Under the pieces are notes generated by a model. That model had not been told where the DNA came from, ran no database searches, and was given only the letters and a program-made list of their open reading frames with translations. Shown here in pieces: positions 44,652 through 53,939 of a stretch of DNA of 64,000 nucleotides. Source of the DNA: GCA-2684655 sp045105235 (GTDB taxonomy: Bacteria; Planctomycetota; UBA1135; UBA2386); contig JBGCDH010000033.1 in the NCBI GenBank assembly GCA_045105235.1, forward strand, positions 1-64,000, read 5' to 3'. How positions within the stretch are numbered: the first letter of the stretch is position 1; the number at the start of each line of letters is the position of its first letter. The position numbers and the translations under genes are program-made.

Positions 44652-44696
44652 TGCCGCTGTGCGGCACGCATGAGCCAAATGGCTCAGGGACGTCCC
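44652..44696 (+). repeat. Three consecutive palindromes directly after tRNA-Pro
   Basis: TGCCGC-TGT-GCGGCA (44652-44666), TGAGCCA-AA-TGGCTCA (44671-44686) and GGGACGTCCC (44687-44696) follow one another within 45 bp. The first may act as a hairpin terminator for the tRNA, but no T-run follows. The last two form a compact REP-like unit. No function is proven. Confidence 0.45.
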
Positions 44697-44838
44697 CGAC
44701 CCGGAAGAGACTCCCACAGGCGAATCGCCTCAGGATCGCACCTGCGACCTCGATTCGCGCTCGCTTGCGCGGGCCACTTCAAGGCGTGACCGCACGCACG
44801 GCGGGGGCACGCGCTTCCGGATAGATGCTTTGTCCGAC

Positions 44839-45312
44839 CTAGTAATCGCACCGCCAAGCTGCAGCGGTTGCGACAGACCAACCGGCCGACCATGAAGGCA
44901 CTCGATTCCCCGAGCGCATCAGCGCGCGTCGAACGCGCGCCGTCGACGAAACAACCGAGTCATCGTCGACCACAGTCGCCCCACGCAACACCTCGATGTC
45001 GGCAAGCACGCTCCGTTGCCATTCGAAATCATCAACGCCCTCCGAGCCGCCCAGACACTGCTGCAACGTATCGAACGCTGCGTAGACCTTTGCCACTTGC
45101 CGCCAGAACTCCTCGACAGGCTCAACCTCGACGCCCATAAGTACAACTGCGGCCGGCCATCTACGCCTGCCGCCTCTGCTCCAGAATCCCATTCCGTCGC
45201 GGGCCCCGGCATGGATGTAGAGCGCAATGCCGAGCCACCGGTCTTCGACATGTTGCGCGTACGGTTCGCCACGCCGCCTGAAAAGGAAGAGCACTACCCG
45301 TTGCCGAGACAT
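44839..45312 (-). CDS. Possible small protein of unknown function
   Basis: 157 codons from ATG 45312 if that start is used (MSRQRVVLFLFRRRGEPYAQ). The middle (VVLMGVEVEPVEEFWRQVAK and VDDFEWQRSVLADIEVL) has a natural amino-acid balance, which a random frame would lack. The rest is Arg-rich, no family is recognised and no clear RBS was found. It may be real, a fragment, or chance. Confidence 0.3.
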   Translation of the reverse strand: MSRQRVVLFLFRRRGEPYAQHVEDRWLGIALYIHAGARDGMGFWSRGGRRRWPAAVVLMGVEVEPVEEFWRQVAKVYAAFDTLQQCLGGSEGVDDFEWQRSVLADIEVLRGATVVDDDSVVSSTARVRRALMRSGNRVPSWSAGWSVATAAAWRCDY

Positions 45313-45405
45313 GTTCGAGCAGCCCGGCGCCCCGTCTCGCGAGAGTCTGCGTCGCTGATTCTCTCCATGCCGCCACATCACGCTTCTCGCCCCAGGGCTG
45401 TTTGA

Positions 45406-47292
45406 TTGCGAACCACCGAACGCAGAGCACTCGACTGGTTGGTGCAAGCCGGCGCCGAGGCCAAAGTCTCCTACGAGACGCGGACCACGCGCCTGCACGC
45501 AAAGTCCTGGCTCGTGCATCGCGACACCGGCTATTCGACGGCCTACGTCGGCTCCTCCAATCTGTCGCATGCAGCGCTTGTGGACGGCATCGAGTGGAAC
45601 GTGCGGATCGCGCAGAAGACCGCGGCCGCCGCCTACGACAAGCTCTGCGCCACGATCGACTCGCTGTGGAACGACGATCGTTTTGAAAGCTACGATCCGG
45701 CGCGTGATGCGCGCCGCTTTGACGCCGCGGTTCAGGCGACCAAACCCAATACATCGAGCACGGCACTCTCGTCCTACAGCGCGGCGATTTCGGCGAGCTG
45801 TTGGTCGGCGGCTCACGACCGCAGCGCTGGCAGCACGTGTGCGCATCGCGACGATGTGCGCCATCGGTTTCTGCGTCTCGGTCGCCCACGCCCATGACAT
45901 GGCCGAGCAGTTTCAGCGCGCCGGGCTTGCGGCGGCCGCGATCGACGCGGCGACTCCTTCTGATGTGCGCACCCGGATCCTGCGGCAACTGCGGTCTGGC
46001 GAGATCAACACCGTGTTCGCAGTCGACGCCTTGACCGAAGGCGTGGACATCCCCCAGGTCGACACAATCCTGCTGCTGCACCCACCGAGAGCGCAACCGT
46101 GTTTTTGCAGCAACTCGGCCGCGGGCTCCGCCTGCATCGCGACAAGAACGTGTGCACCGTGCTCGACTTTATCGGCCAACAGCACCGACGGTTTCGATTT
46201 GACCTGAGGCTGCGCGCCATGACGGGGCGCAGCCGCGGCGAGCTACTGCGCGTCACCAAAGCAGAGATCCCGCTGCTGGCATCCGGATGCATGGTGCAGC
46301 TCGATCGCCAGGCGGAGCGCGACATTTTGGACAATTTGCAGGCGGCAACCAACGCCCCTCTCAAGCGCATGGCCAACGAGCTGGCCGAACTCAAAGCGCA
46401 GCGCGGTCGGCTGTCGCTCACGAACTATCTCGTCGCAACGCTGCACGAGCCCGATGACATCTATCGCGGCACGAATACCTGGACGAACATGCGCCGTCTG
46501 GCCAGCGTGGCATGCGCGCCCGCTGGCCCGCGCGAAGCCGAGCTGCTCGCGGGCGTCCGCCTGCGGCTGCAAGATGTGGATGATCCGGAGCGCATCTGCA
46601 TGCTGCGCGCGCTCGGACGCGGCGACCCCATCCCGAGCGCCCCCCGCAGTCAGCGGCTCGCAACGATGCTGAGCTACGTGCTGTTCGCAGACGGGCCAGC
46701 GCCCGAATCGCTTGCAGCCGTGCGGATGGCGCTGCACGACGAACCTGCGGTGCGCCGCGAGCTGGTGGAGCTCGCCGACGTGCTCGAAGAGAGCGCGGCG
46801 ACGCTGACGTTGCCGGACCAGCAGTGGGGCGACGTCCCCCTCCATATTCACGCTACCTACACCAAAGGAGACGTGCTGGCAGCGCTCGGCACCAGACAGC
46901 TCGGTGACAAGACGGCTCTTCGCGAAGGGGTAAAACATGTGAAAGCATGCAACGCCGACCTGCTGTTCGTCACGCTACACAAATCCGAGCGCCCAACGAC
47001 TCGCTACCGCGACTACGCGATCTCGCGCGACCTTTTTCACTGGGAGAGCCAAAGCGGCACAACCCGACGTTCGGCAACCGGCCAGCGCGACTTGGGCGAC
47101 GCGTCCCGCATCATGCTGTTTGTTCGCCAACAGCAGAAAGACGCAAGCGGTCGGACGATGGGATTCATGTATCTCGGAGCCGCGACGCGGCTCTCCGACC
47201 GCGGCGAACGGCCGATTGCGATCGACTGGCGCCTCACAACGCCGATGCCGGAAGCGATGCTGCGCATCGCGCGCGCCGTAGCCATTTCGTGA
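45406..47292 (+). pseudogene. PLD nuclease-helicase-DUF3427 protein, frameshifted and internally deleted
   Basis: 45406-45780 encodes a phospholipase-D-like segment (RLHAKSWLVHRDTGYSTAYV, then GSSNLSHAAL). 45845-46090, in another frame, is a superfamily-2 helicase C-terminal part (IGFCVSVAHAHDMAEQF, AVDALTEGVDIPQVDTILLL). From 46099, after a 1-nt loss, comes FLQQLGRGLRLHRDKN, then a long C-terminal region with the DUF3427 pattern HWESQSGTTRR and ASRIMLFVRQQQ. The ATP-binding half (motif I, DEAD box) between PLD and helicase C is missing, and the PLD 5' end is cut. Intact relatives are multidomain helicases of about 1000 residues, some suggested to act in DNA processing or defence. Confidence 0.75.
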
Positions 47293-47299
47293 GTCGATT

Positions 47300-47705
47300 G
47301 AGTTCGCTCGGTAGCGACCCATCGTCAACCGCAACGCATTCGTGCTGATCGCCGCGACCACGGCCACCTGTGGCTGCAAGTCCAGCCTCACAAAATGCTG
47401 CGAGAACGACTGGCCGGCGAGGGTGAGGATGCTCGGCAGCTGCAGGGTCAACGTGGCTTGTCCGGCTTGCGGGCTGAGCGTGAGCAGGACATCGGGACTC
47501 ACACGCAAATCGCAGCTGGGCGTGCCCTGCGGCAGAACGGTGCTGAGCGGCACGGCCGGGGCAGCGAAGCCCAGCACGGCGACGACCAGCGCTTGATTCG
47601 GCAGGCCGGGGTTCGGGAGGCCACGACCGGTGGTCGTAAGACGGCCCATGTGCTTTCACATTGCGCAGCGGCGAGGGCTGCCAGCGCCCCGAACAACTTG
47701 AGCAT
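47300..47705 (-). pseudogene. Remnant of a secreted protein: signal peptide joined to C-terminal domain
   Basis: A signal peptide MLKLFGALAALAAAQC begins at 47705. In a neighbouring frame, from about 47649, the sequence reads GRGLPNPGLPNQALVVAVLG, PQGTPSCDLRVSPDVLL, LPSILTLAGQSFSQHFVRLD and ISTNALRLTMGRY, the recurrent C-terminal domain of planctomycete secreted proteins. The body of the protein is absent and the stop is lost, the frame running on over the helicase remnant. Internal deletion plus frameshift is the simplest reading; a short functional secreted protein would need a sequencing error. Confidence 0.5.
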
Positions 47706-47810
47706 GGCGAGAGCCTACGCAGGCCGGCGCACCGTATACTTCCACCTTGCCGCAACGCAGCACGGAGCCGCCTAGGCCGCGCGAGGGAAGTAAGGCAAAC
47801 GATCGTCCGA

Positions 47811-49388
47811 CTAGAACCCCAGGGTCCCTTCCAGGCCGTTCGATGTCCGCAAGTTCGCCGCATTCTGCGTCGAGAGGCAGACCGACTGGGACGCCAGCTT
47901 GCTACCGATCAAGGCGGCGTTGACCGGGACGGGCACGGCAATGGTTGCGCTGCCGCTTACGCCGACGGCAGCGCCCGCATTTCCAAGAAGTGTCGACAAA
48001 TGCGCGTCACAACCTGGAGCATTCAGACCAAGACTGATCAACGGAACGGCAGGTCCCCGCACGCCGAAGTAGGTAACTGCAAGCGGCGAGACTGGGTCGA
48101 TCTCACGCGTCGTTAGGTTCCAGGTATTGCCAAGGCGGGGCCGGTCTGAGGCAAGCGCTAGCAACGCGGAGTCCATGGTCGCCAGCGACAGGGCGTTGCT
48201 TCCCACGATCGCCGACAGGTCCGCCGAGCCAGGATCGTTGCTCGAGCCACTCTGGGAATAGCCAATCAGCCAGTCTTCTACGTTCAGCGGTGAGAGGTTC
48301 TCAAACTCGATCGAGAAGTCGCCGCTGGCCGTGTCGATGACGAACTGCACCGTATTGCTATAGTTGGTGCCCCAACTCAACACACCGGCGTAGGTAATCG
48401 TCGCGACCGATCCGGCCTCTTCATAAAAGACGCTGCCGCCAAACGAGGCGGTCGGGTCCAAATCCGTCCACGCATAGATCGCGCGGCTGGGGTTGTCGAG
48501 CATCGTGCTTGCAGATGGTGCAAAGCCCGTGTTGTTGCCCGGGCCAAAAGCAACCCAGCAGTTGCTGCCGATCCACAGGCCCAACGTACCACCCACCACA
48601 GCCGCATCTACCTGCGAATCGTTGCCGAGAGGGAGAACCATGGCAGTCGGTCCCGGAGTGATTCCACCTGCTCCGGCAACCACGTCCACGGAGTATCCCG
48701 AAGCGGTGGCCGCGGCCCGGATTCTCTGACCATCCAGGTCCATTGCCGCTGGACTCATCTGCTCATAGAACGACGAGAAGCGAACCTCGCCGCAGCCGAG
48801 GCCGTACGATGACACTGCCGCGAAACCGCCGCACGGCGTGCCGCCTGTCCCGCCGTCGTAGTAGATGTTGCCGTTCCAGATGCGCGGTCCGAGACCTGCT
48901 TGGAACGGATAGGAGATCCCCGCACCTTCAAACACTTCTAGATCCGGCCCGGATGCAAACAACGCGCCCGCGCTCGAGCCAAGACGATCATTGAGCACAT
49001 TTGCGCCCGGGCTGGTCGGCACATGCGTGACGTAGAACGCCTGTCTACTGCCGGCGCTGACGAACAGATCGATGCAGATCGGCAACGCGGTTGGCATCCC
49101 TATGCCACTGCCAACCACATCCGTTGCGGTGCCAACCAGCGACCACACCGAGGGATTGTTCGTGGCCGAGCCATACGAGCCACTCTTGGTGTAGATCGCG
49201 AAATCGTACGTGCCGACATCACAATGAATGTCGAAGTAGCGAATCGTCACGTCATTGACGGCGATCAGATCGAACATGTTGCCGTCCTGGCTCGCGTTGC
49301 TGGCAAAGGTCGTCGTAAGACTGCTTTGTGCGGCAACGGTGAACGCTCCCACAAGCGTAATAAGGATCGCGTGGATGAGGTGTTTCAT
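47811..49388 (-). CDS. Large secreted protein with recurrent C-terminal domain
   Basis: 525 residues from ATG 49388; signal peptide KHLIHAILITLVGAFTVAAQ. The N-terminal part (about 25-190) resembles a beta-sandwich: TTTFASNASQDGNMFDLIAV, RYFDIHCDVGTYDFAIYTKSG. A middle part repeats strands with WGTNYSNTVQFVIDTASGDF and Gly-rich turns. The C-terminal domain has YFGVRGPAVPLISLGLNAPGC and ends LRTSNGLEGTLGF. Presumed extracellular; no catalytic motif found. It lies between the decayed region and the porin. Confidence 0.72.
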   Translation of the reverse strand: MKHLIHAILITLVGAFTVAAQSSLTTTFASNASQDGNMFDLIAVNDVTIRYFDIHCDVGTYDFAIYTKSGSYGSATNNPSVWSLVGTATDVVGSGIGMPTALPICIDLFVSAGSRQAFYVTHVPTSPGANVLNDRLGSSAGALFASGPDLEVFEGAGISYPFQAGLGPRIWNGNIYYDGGTGGTPCGGFAAVSSYGLGCGEVRFSSFYEQMSPAAMDLDGQRIRAAATASGYSVDVVAGAGGITPGPTAMVLPLGNDSQVDAAVVGGTLGLWIGSNCWVAFGPGNNTGFAPSASTMLDNPSRAIYAWTDLDPTASFGGSVFYEEAGSVATITYAGVLSWGTNYSNTVQFVIDTASGDFSIEFENLSPLNVEDWLIGYSQSGSSNDPGSADLSAIVGSNALSLATMDSALLALASDRPRLGNTWNLTTREIDPVSPLAVTYFGVRGPAVPLISLGLNAPGCDAHLSTLLGNAGAAVGVSGSATIAVPVPVNAALIGSKLASQSVCLSTQNAANLRTSNGLEGTLGF

Positions 49389-49768
49389 AGCTGTCTTGAG
49401 ACGCGCCGCGGCGCGGAAAGGCAACGCGTATGGCAAGCCCATGCGGTGCCATCGGGAATACCAGCGGGCATGCGTCGGGCCTACACGGACGCCCAACAGA
49501 CGCGCCGGCAACGATCTTCCGCGCTCATAGTAGCCACGAGCGCCGCCAGGCACAAGCAGGCCGGCGGCAGCCGTCAGAAAGGCCTCGATGGCTCAAGATC
49601 GCCGGCTGCATTGTCGCACCGGCATCGGCATCGGCATCGGCAACGATCAAGATGCGCTCCTGATTCGGGGCACGAAGCCCGTGCCGCTCTCTGAGCGTGC
49701 GATGCCGCGTAAAACCCACACGCGGCTCGTGGCGCGCGCTTCGCGCACCGCCACCTCGCACCAACGAA
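49389..49768. repeat. Intergenic region with a ggcatc hexanucleotide repeat
   Basis: About 380 bp between two minus-strand genes. It contains a ggcatc run (three to four units at about 49620-49640) and otherwise only non-coding sequence. Frames crossing it are Arg-rich and unlike proteins. Confidence 0.4.
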
Positions 49769-50890
49769 TCAGAACGTCAGCACAGCGTCGACGGCAAACA
49801 GCAGCTGGTCTTGCGCACCAATGCCGCCCGAGAACTTCTCGTAGCGCAGCTCCGGCCGAATCGTCAGGTTGGCCGAAGGGTGCACGTTGACACCTACGGT
49901 GGTCGCGAGCAGGCTGCCGCCAAAGGCATTCGTATCGAGGTACTCGACGCGACCACCAACACTCCAGAGATCGTCGACGTCGTAGATCAGGTACTGGTTG
50001 AGCCCCAGAACCTTGCCTTCGCCGCCTACAAACCGCTGGTTGTCGACGTAGTCCGACTGCGCCACGTAGTTCAACTTCTCGCTGACAGCAACGTCGACGA
50101 CGATGCTGTGCGAATATCCGTTGGTATCGCTGCCGTTGGCGCCACTGCCGAAATCGCCAGCCGTCAGGATGTAGGTTGCCGCGACTTCAGGCGTCAGCTG
50201 GACGCTAACACCGCCAAGGAACGTGCTGCCGCTGTTGCGCGTAAAGCCCGTATCCCAACCAGCGGTCCAACCGCCGTAGACGGTAACCGTGTCACTCGCG
50301 CTGTAGGTCGCGAGCACACCCGTGTGGGTGAAAGGCTCCGCCGTATACATCGTGAACGCGTGCGAGTAGAAGAAGTTGTCGGGCGCCGTCACCACTTCGT
50401 AGCCGACCAGCGTGTAGAAGTGTCCGACCCGGATGTTGAGGTCTTCGTTGGCGATATCGACGTAGGCCTGAGGCAGCGCCCAACCGTAGTCGTTGCCGTT
50501 GTCGAAGTCGTTATCCCACTCATTCGGGCGGCCCCCGAACGCCTGCGTATCCTGTGAGTCGGTGCCATACATCGCATCGAAGCGAAAGCCCCAGTCCCAG
50601 CCACCGTCCGTTGGAGCCGGAGCCTTCTCCAAATAGAACCACTGCTGGTTCAATACGATCTCGTTGGGGCGAGAATTGAACAGGCCGGTGCCGACGTTGT
50701 TCTTACCTTCGGTCGTGTAGCCGAACTGCGTCCAGCCGCCAGCTTGGATTCCCGAGTCGCCAATCTCGCCAATCAGGGTAAACGGCTCGTCGGGGCCAAA
50801 CAGATACTTTGGCTCCTCTTGAGCAAACGCCAGTTGGCAAGCAGTCAGTGCAACCAGCCCACGGCAGGCATGCATGCGAATCGAGTCCAT
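49769..50890 (-). CDS. BBP2-like outer-membrane beta-barrel porin
   Basis: 373 residues from ATG 50890 (GGAAACGGAAG upstream); signal peptide RGLVALTACQLAFAQ. It has alternating-hydrophobicity strands rich in Tyr, Trp, Gly and Asp (IQAGGWTQFGYTTEGKN, WDWGFRFDAMYGTDSQD, NIRVGHFYTLVGYEVVTAPD), ending in the C-terminal aromatic ...AVLTF expected of outer-membrane barrels. Matches the style of planctomycete BBP2 porins. Supports the view that the cell has a true outer membrane. Confidence 0.85.
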   Translation of the reverse strand: MDSIRMHACRGLVALTACQLAFAQEEPKYLFGPDEPFTLIGEIGDSGIQAGGWTQFGYTTEGKNNVGTGLFNSRPNEIVLNQQWFYLEKAPAPTDGGWDWGFRFDAMYGTDSQDTQAFGGRPNEWDNDFDNGNDYGWALPQAYVDIANEDLNIRVGHFYTLVGYEVVTAPDNFFYSHAFTMYTAEPFTHTGVLATYSASDTVTVYGGWTAGWDTGFTRNSGSTFLGGVSVQLTPEVAATYILTAGDFGSGANGSDTNGYSHSIVVDVAVSEKLNYVAQSDYVDNQRFVGGEGKVLGLNQYLIYDVDDLWSVGGRVEYLDTNAFGGSLLATTVGVNVHPSANLTIRPELRYEKFSGGIGAQDQLLFAVDAVLTF

Positions 50891-51380
50891 CTTCCGTTTC
50901 CTTGGCTTTCGCCTGTGTGGTCTATTCCTTTTCGCGCTCGCGAATCGCAGCGCGCTCCCACCCCGTCCCGCGACGGGACAAATGCGGAAAAGGAATCGAC
51001 CGAACGCAAGGCGGCGCTTTAGCCCATTCGGCCTGCGTCAAGATGCCCCGTCACACCGATCCTGCGGGTCTTCGTGAAGTATCCGACGCATTCTCTCTGA
51101 TGCGTGTTTTGCCTACTGCGCTCGCCAGGAGCCTTGCCAGAGACCTATCGGTGGATCGGCACAGGACAGCACAACCCCGCGCACGCGATGGGCCACCGCG
51201 CATAGAGCAGAGGACTTCTGTTTGATGTCGCTTGTGAGAAGATTCCGACCGCAGCAGGCCGATATGCACGTCCGCGGTGTGGCTCGCAGCAGCCCGTCGT
51301 CTTGGCAAGCCGCAGCCCCGCCAGCGCTGCGAGCGTCGAGGCGCAGTGCCCGTATGCCTGCAAACTCCCGCTACCCGTCT
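50891..51380. other. 490-bp intergenic region between the porin and a kinase gene
   Basis: No gene is recognised. GTCCCG-CGA-CGGGAC forms a perfect 6-bp inverted repeat near 50967-50981, about 80 bp before the porin start; it could be an operator or mRNA hairpin. No -35/-10 pair was convincing. Confidence 0.4.
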
Positions 51381-52430
51381 CTAGCAGCCTGCCGCACGTT
51401 CGATTTCTTGCAAAGCGTCCAAGAACGCCGTGTAGCTCTCCGGACGGTTCCGGGGCTCGTAGTCGAGCATGCTCTGCACCACATCGGAAAGGCCAGCCGG
51501 GATTCCTGGCACCAAGTCCTGCAGCGGTCTGGGCACGTCTGCGGGCCCGAGCCGTCGCACATCCTGGACCGTCTTCACCATCAAGGGTAGACGGCCGCTC
51601 AACGCGTAGTAGAGCGTGGCACCGAGCGAATAGATGTCCGCACGGCAATCGACATCGCTGGCAGACGACGCCTGTTCGGGAGCCATGTATCCCGGCGTTC
51701 CCACGACAGCATCTCGGCCAAGCGCACTGACCTTTGCGAACTCATGTCGGGCGAGCCCCAGGTCAATGATCTTAGCTCCGCCCTTGTGCAACAGCACGTT
51801 CGAAGGCTTTACGTCGCGGTGGATCAAGCCACGTTCGAGCGCCGCTTCCAGGCCCGCGCACATGTCTCTCGCGACGGCAACCGTCTCGTCCACTGGCAAA
51901 CCACCGCTATTGCGGACGCGACGCCGAAGCGTGTCGCCATCGACCCACTCCAAAACGATGTAGGCAATCCCCGAAGTTCGAGTGACATCGAACACCCGGA
52001 CTACATTGGGATGGTCGAGCTGGGCGGTGTGTCGCGACTCTTCGCAAAGCAAGTCGACAAAGCGTGGATCCTTGTCGAGCAGATGCCGATGCAGCACCTT
52101 GAGCGCGACGTTCTTCTGAAGGATCATATGCTTCGCGCGATACACCGTGGCGAACGCACCGTAGCCAAGAATTTCCTCGATCCGGTATTTGTCAATGCTG
52201 GATCCGATCGCGAGCGCGCCTGGCATGCGGCGCGCCTTCCGCTTCCGCTTGTCGTTCGCCCCCACAGACGACACGGACATGAGCTGCACGCGACGACGTG
52301 GATCCGTGACCATCGAGAACACGTTTCGCGGCAGCTCCCGCTGCCATGGCGACACGCACGCCGCCCAGCCCGGAAACGCTGCAGCCAATGACAACGAAGC
52401 CCAAACTCGCTTCCTCGAATCACCACTCAC
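51381..52430 (-). CDS. Ser/Thr protein kinase (Hanks type)
   Basis: 349 residues if read from GTG 52430, which overlaps the upstream stop as GTGA; ATG 52313 or 52280 are alternatives. The kinase domain starts near YRIEEILGYGAFATVYRAKH: ATP-binding Lys in NVALKVLHRH, catalytic HRDVKPSN, metal site IIDLGLARH (DLG rather than DFG), activation-end GTPGYMAPEQ. No transmembrane helix or sensory domain; likely cytosolic. Last gene of the chemosensory operon, which may let it act downstream of the CheA pathway. Confidence 0.88.
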   Translation of the reverse strand: MSGDSRKRVWASLSLAAAFPGWAACVSPWQRELPRNVFSMVTDPRRRVQLMSVSSVGANDKRKRKARRMPGALAIGSSIDKYRIEEILGYGAFATVYRAKHMILQKNVALKVLHRHLLDKDPRFVDLLCEESRHTAQLDHPNVVRVFDVTRTSGIAYIVLEWVDGDTLRRRVRNSGGLPVDETVAVARDMCAGLEAALERGLIHRDVKPSNVLLHKGGAKIIDLGLARHEFAKVSALGRDAVVGTPGYMAPEQASSASDVDCRADIYSLGATLYYALSGRLPLMVKTVQDVRRLGPADVPRPLQDLVPGIPAGLSDVVQSMLDYEPRNRPESYTAFLDALQEIERAAGC

Positions 52431-53935
52431 ATCGTCACCTGCGCAATCGCACCCCACGCCTGCAGGGCTTCCACCAAGTGCTCGCGGAAGTCCGTCACCA
52501 TTTCAGAGAATGCGCGCTTGCCGACAATCGTTGCCGGATCGATCCCCGCTCGCTCCGTAACTTCCGCCAAGCAGGTTTCGATGCCCGCGTTGCCTACGAC
52601 CATCAACGCATCAGGACGCAGATGGCCTAGGACCGTCGCCATTTCGGTATGCGCCTGGTGGCCCATTGAATAATGGTCGCCCTGCGAAGGTGCGTAGATC
52701 GCGAATGAGGCGCCACGGCGAAACCCGTCCAGCATCATCGCCGGGATCTCGGCGTTGAGTAGAATCACGTCCAGCCCCGCATTCTCCGAGCCCGTCAGCG
52801 ACATCAGCAGGACGCGCTGATCCCAATCCAAGGCGCTAGCGATATCGACTTCGCCAAACGGTGCGGACATGCCGGCCATGGCCCCGACACCGGTCAAATT
52901 GGGAGCAATGACAACGCCGAGGCAACGCTTTGCGGACTCGCTGCTAGCGGTGAACTCAAGCAACTCGCCACGGTTCAAATAGTGCAAATGCGCCAGCGAG
53001 AAGGGGTCTTCAAGAGTCGCCGCAAGGGCCTGGGCATGCTCTTGTGACGGCGCCAACGGCCGCGGCAAACCCGCGACTTCTCCGGATTCGTCATCCGCGT
53101 TCGCCGCCGAGTCCGTCGTGCCGTGTGTTCCAGCCGCGCCGGCGGCGTCGGCGCCGTGGCCGTCGGCCGCACCATCGCCTGCGCCGTCCTTTCGATACAT
53201 ATCGAGGAGGCGCGCACCTTCCATCAGCATCGAGGTATTGGAAGCTGTGATCGAAGCCTTCGCGAGCCCCGGCGGCATGCCGGGCTGAAACTCAAAGCGA
53301 CCGCGCTCTTCGCGCATGATGGCGTAAAAGGCCTGCTGCCCTAGCACGTTGCCAAAGGTTGCGTCGACGACACGGCCGTTGTCCAAGCAGATCTCGCCTA
53401 CCCCCCGTTCCAAAGTGAAGAAGAGCTGGCCGCTCTGCCCCCCGATGTCGAGAAGGTGGATCAAGTCCGGAAACGAAACCGTGCTCAGGTCCCCCGCGAG
53501 CCCGTAGCTCCGCGCGGCCATATCGACGCGCCGTTCACGGCTGCGCCTCACAACCGCATCCATGCGCGCCAACAGCTCTGACAGATTGAAGGGCTTGCCG
53601 ACAAAGTCGACGGCTCCCGACTGCAGAGCCGCAGCCACCATCGAACTCCGCGTGTCCTTCGTCAAAAAGATGAAGGGCAGACTCTTGCCACCCGGGCGGG
53701 CGTGAACCTTCTTCATCAGCTGGTACGCGTCGGTGTCGGCCAGCTTGACCTCGGTCAGAATCAAATCGAACAAGTGGCCACGCAAGATCTCTATCGCAGC
53801 AGCCGCAGACGAGGCAGACTCCACCTGGAAACGTCCCGTCTTGCCGATCTGCAGCTCTGTGAAGCGGCGATCTGCATCATCCGCGTCCAAAACGAGAATG
53901 GAAGCGCGTGTCTTGTTGCTCGATTCTGACGCCAC
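52427..53935 (-). CDS. Receiver-DUF4388 protein with phospho-Asp position as Glu
   Basis: 502 residues. Residues 12-130 are a receiver domain: acidic pocket LDADD, Lys in VGKPFN, but the phosphoacceptor position reads LILTEVKL, with Glu62 where Asp is expected. Residues about 142-240 are a DUF4388 (PATAN) domain (YGLAGDLSTVSFPDLIHLLD, GQLFFTL). A Gly/Ala/Asp-rich linker (about 250-285) follows, then a 200-residue unrecognised C-terminal domain (CLGVVIAPNLTGVGAM). The Glu could mimic phosphorylation. Same operon as CheA, 4 nt after the CheW-like gene. Confidence 0.8.
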   Translation of the reverse strand: MASESSNKTRASILVLDADDADRRFTELQIGKTGRFQVESASSAAAAIEILRGHLFDLILTEVKLADTDAYQLMKKVHARPGGKSLPFIFLTKDTRSSMVAAALQSGAVDFVGKPFNLSELLARMDAVVRRSRERRVDMAARSYGLAGDLSTVSFPDLIHLLDIGGQSGQLFFTLERGVGEICLDNGRVVDATFGNVLGQQAFYAIMREERGRFEFQPGMPPGLAKASITASNTSMLMEGARLLDMYRKDGAGDGAADGHGADAAGAAGTHGTTDSAANADDESGEVAGLPRPLAPSQEHAQALAATLEDPFSLAHLHYLNRGELLEFTASSESAKRCLGVVIAPNLTGVGAMAGMSAPFGEVDIASALDWDQRVLLMSLTGSENAGLDVILLNAEIPAMMLDGFRRGASFAIYAPSQGDHYSMGHQAHTEMATVLGHLRPDALMVVGNAGIETCLAEVTERAGIDPATIVGKRAFSEMVTDFREHLVEALQAWGAIAQVTM

Positions 53936-53939
53936 TCTT

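Noticed and set aside
45313..45900. Upstream extension of a minus-strand frame to 353 codons
   Set aside because: This part is antisense to the PLD domain remnant and reads as Arg-rich non-protein sequence; only the 44839-45312 part was kept, with low confidence.
44571..48000. Attachment site duplication from the tRNA-Pro 3' end
   Set aside because: No second copy of the tRNA 3' sequence and no integrase were seen in the window, so an integrated element at the tRNA is not supported.
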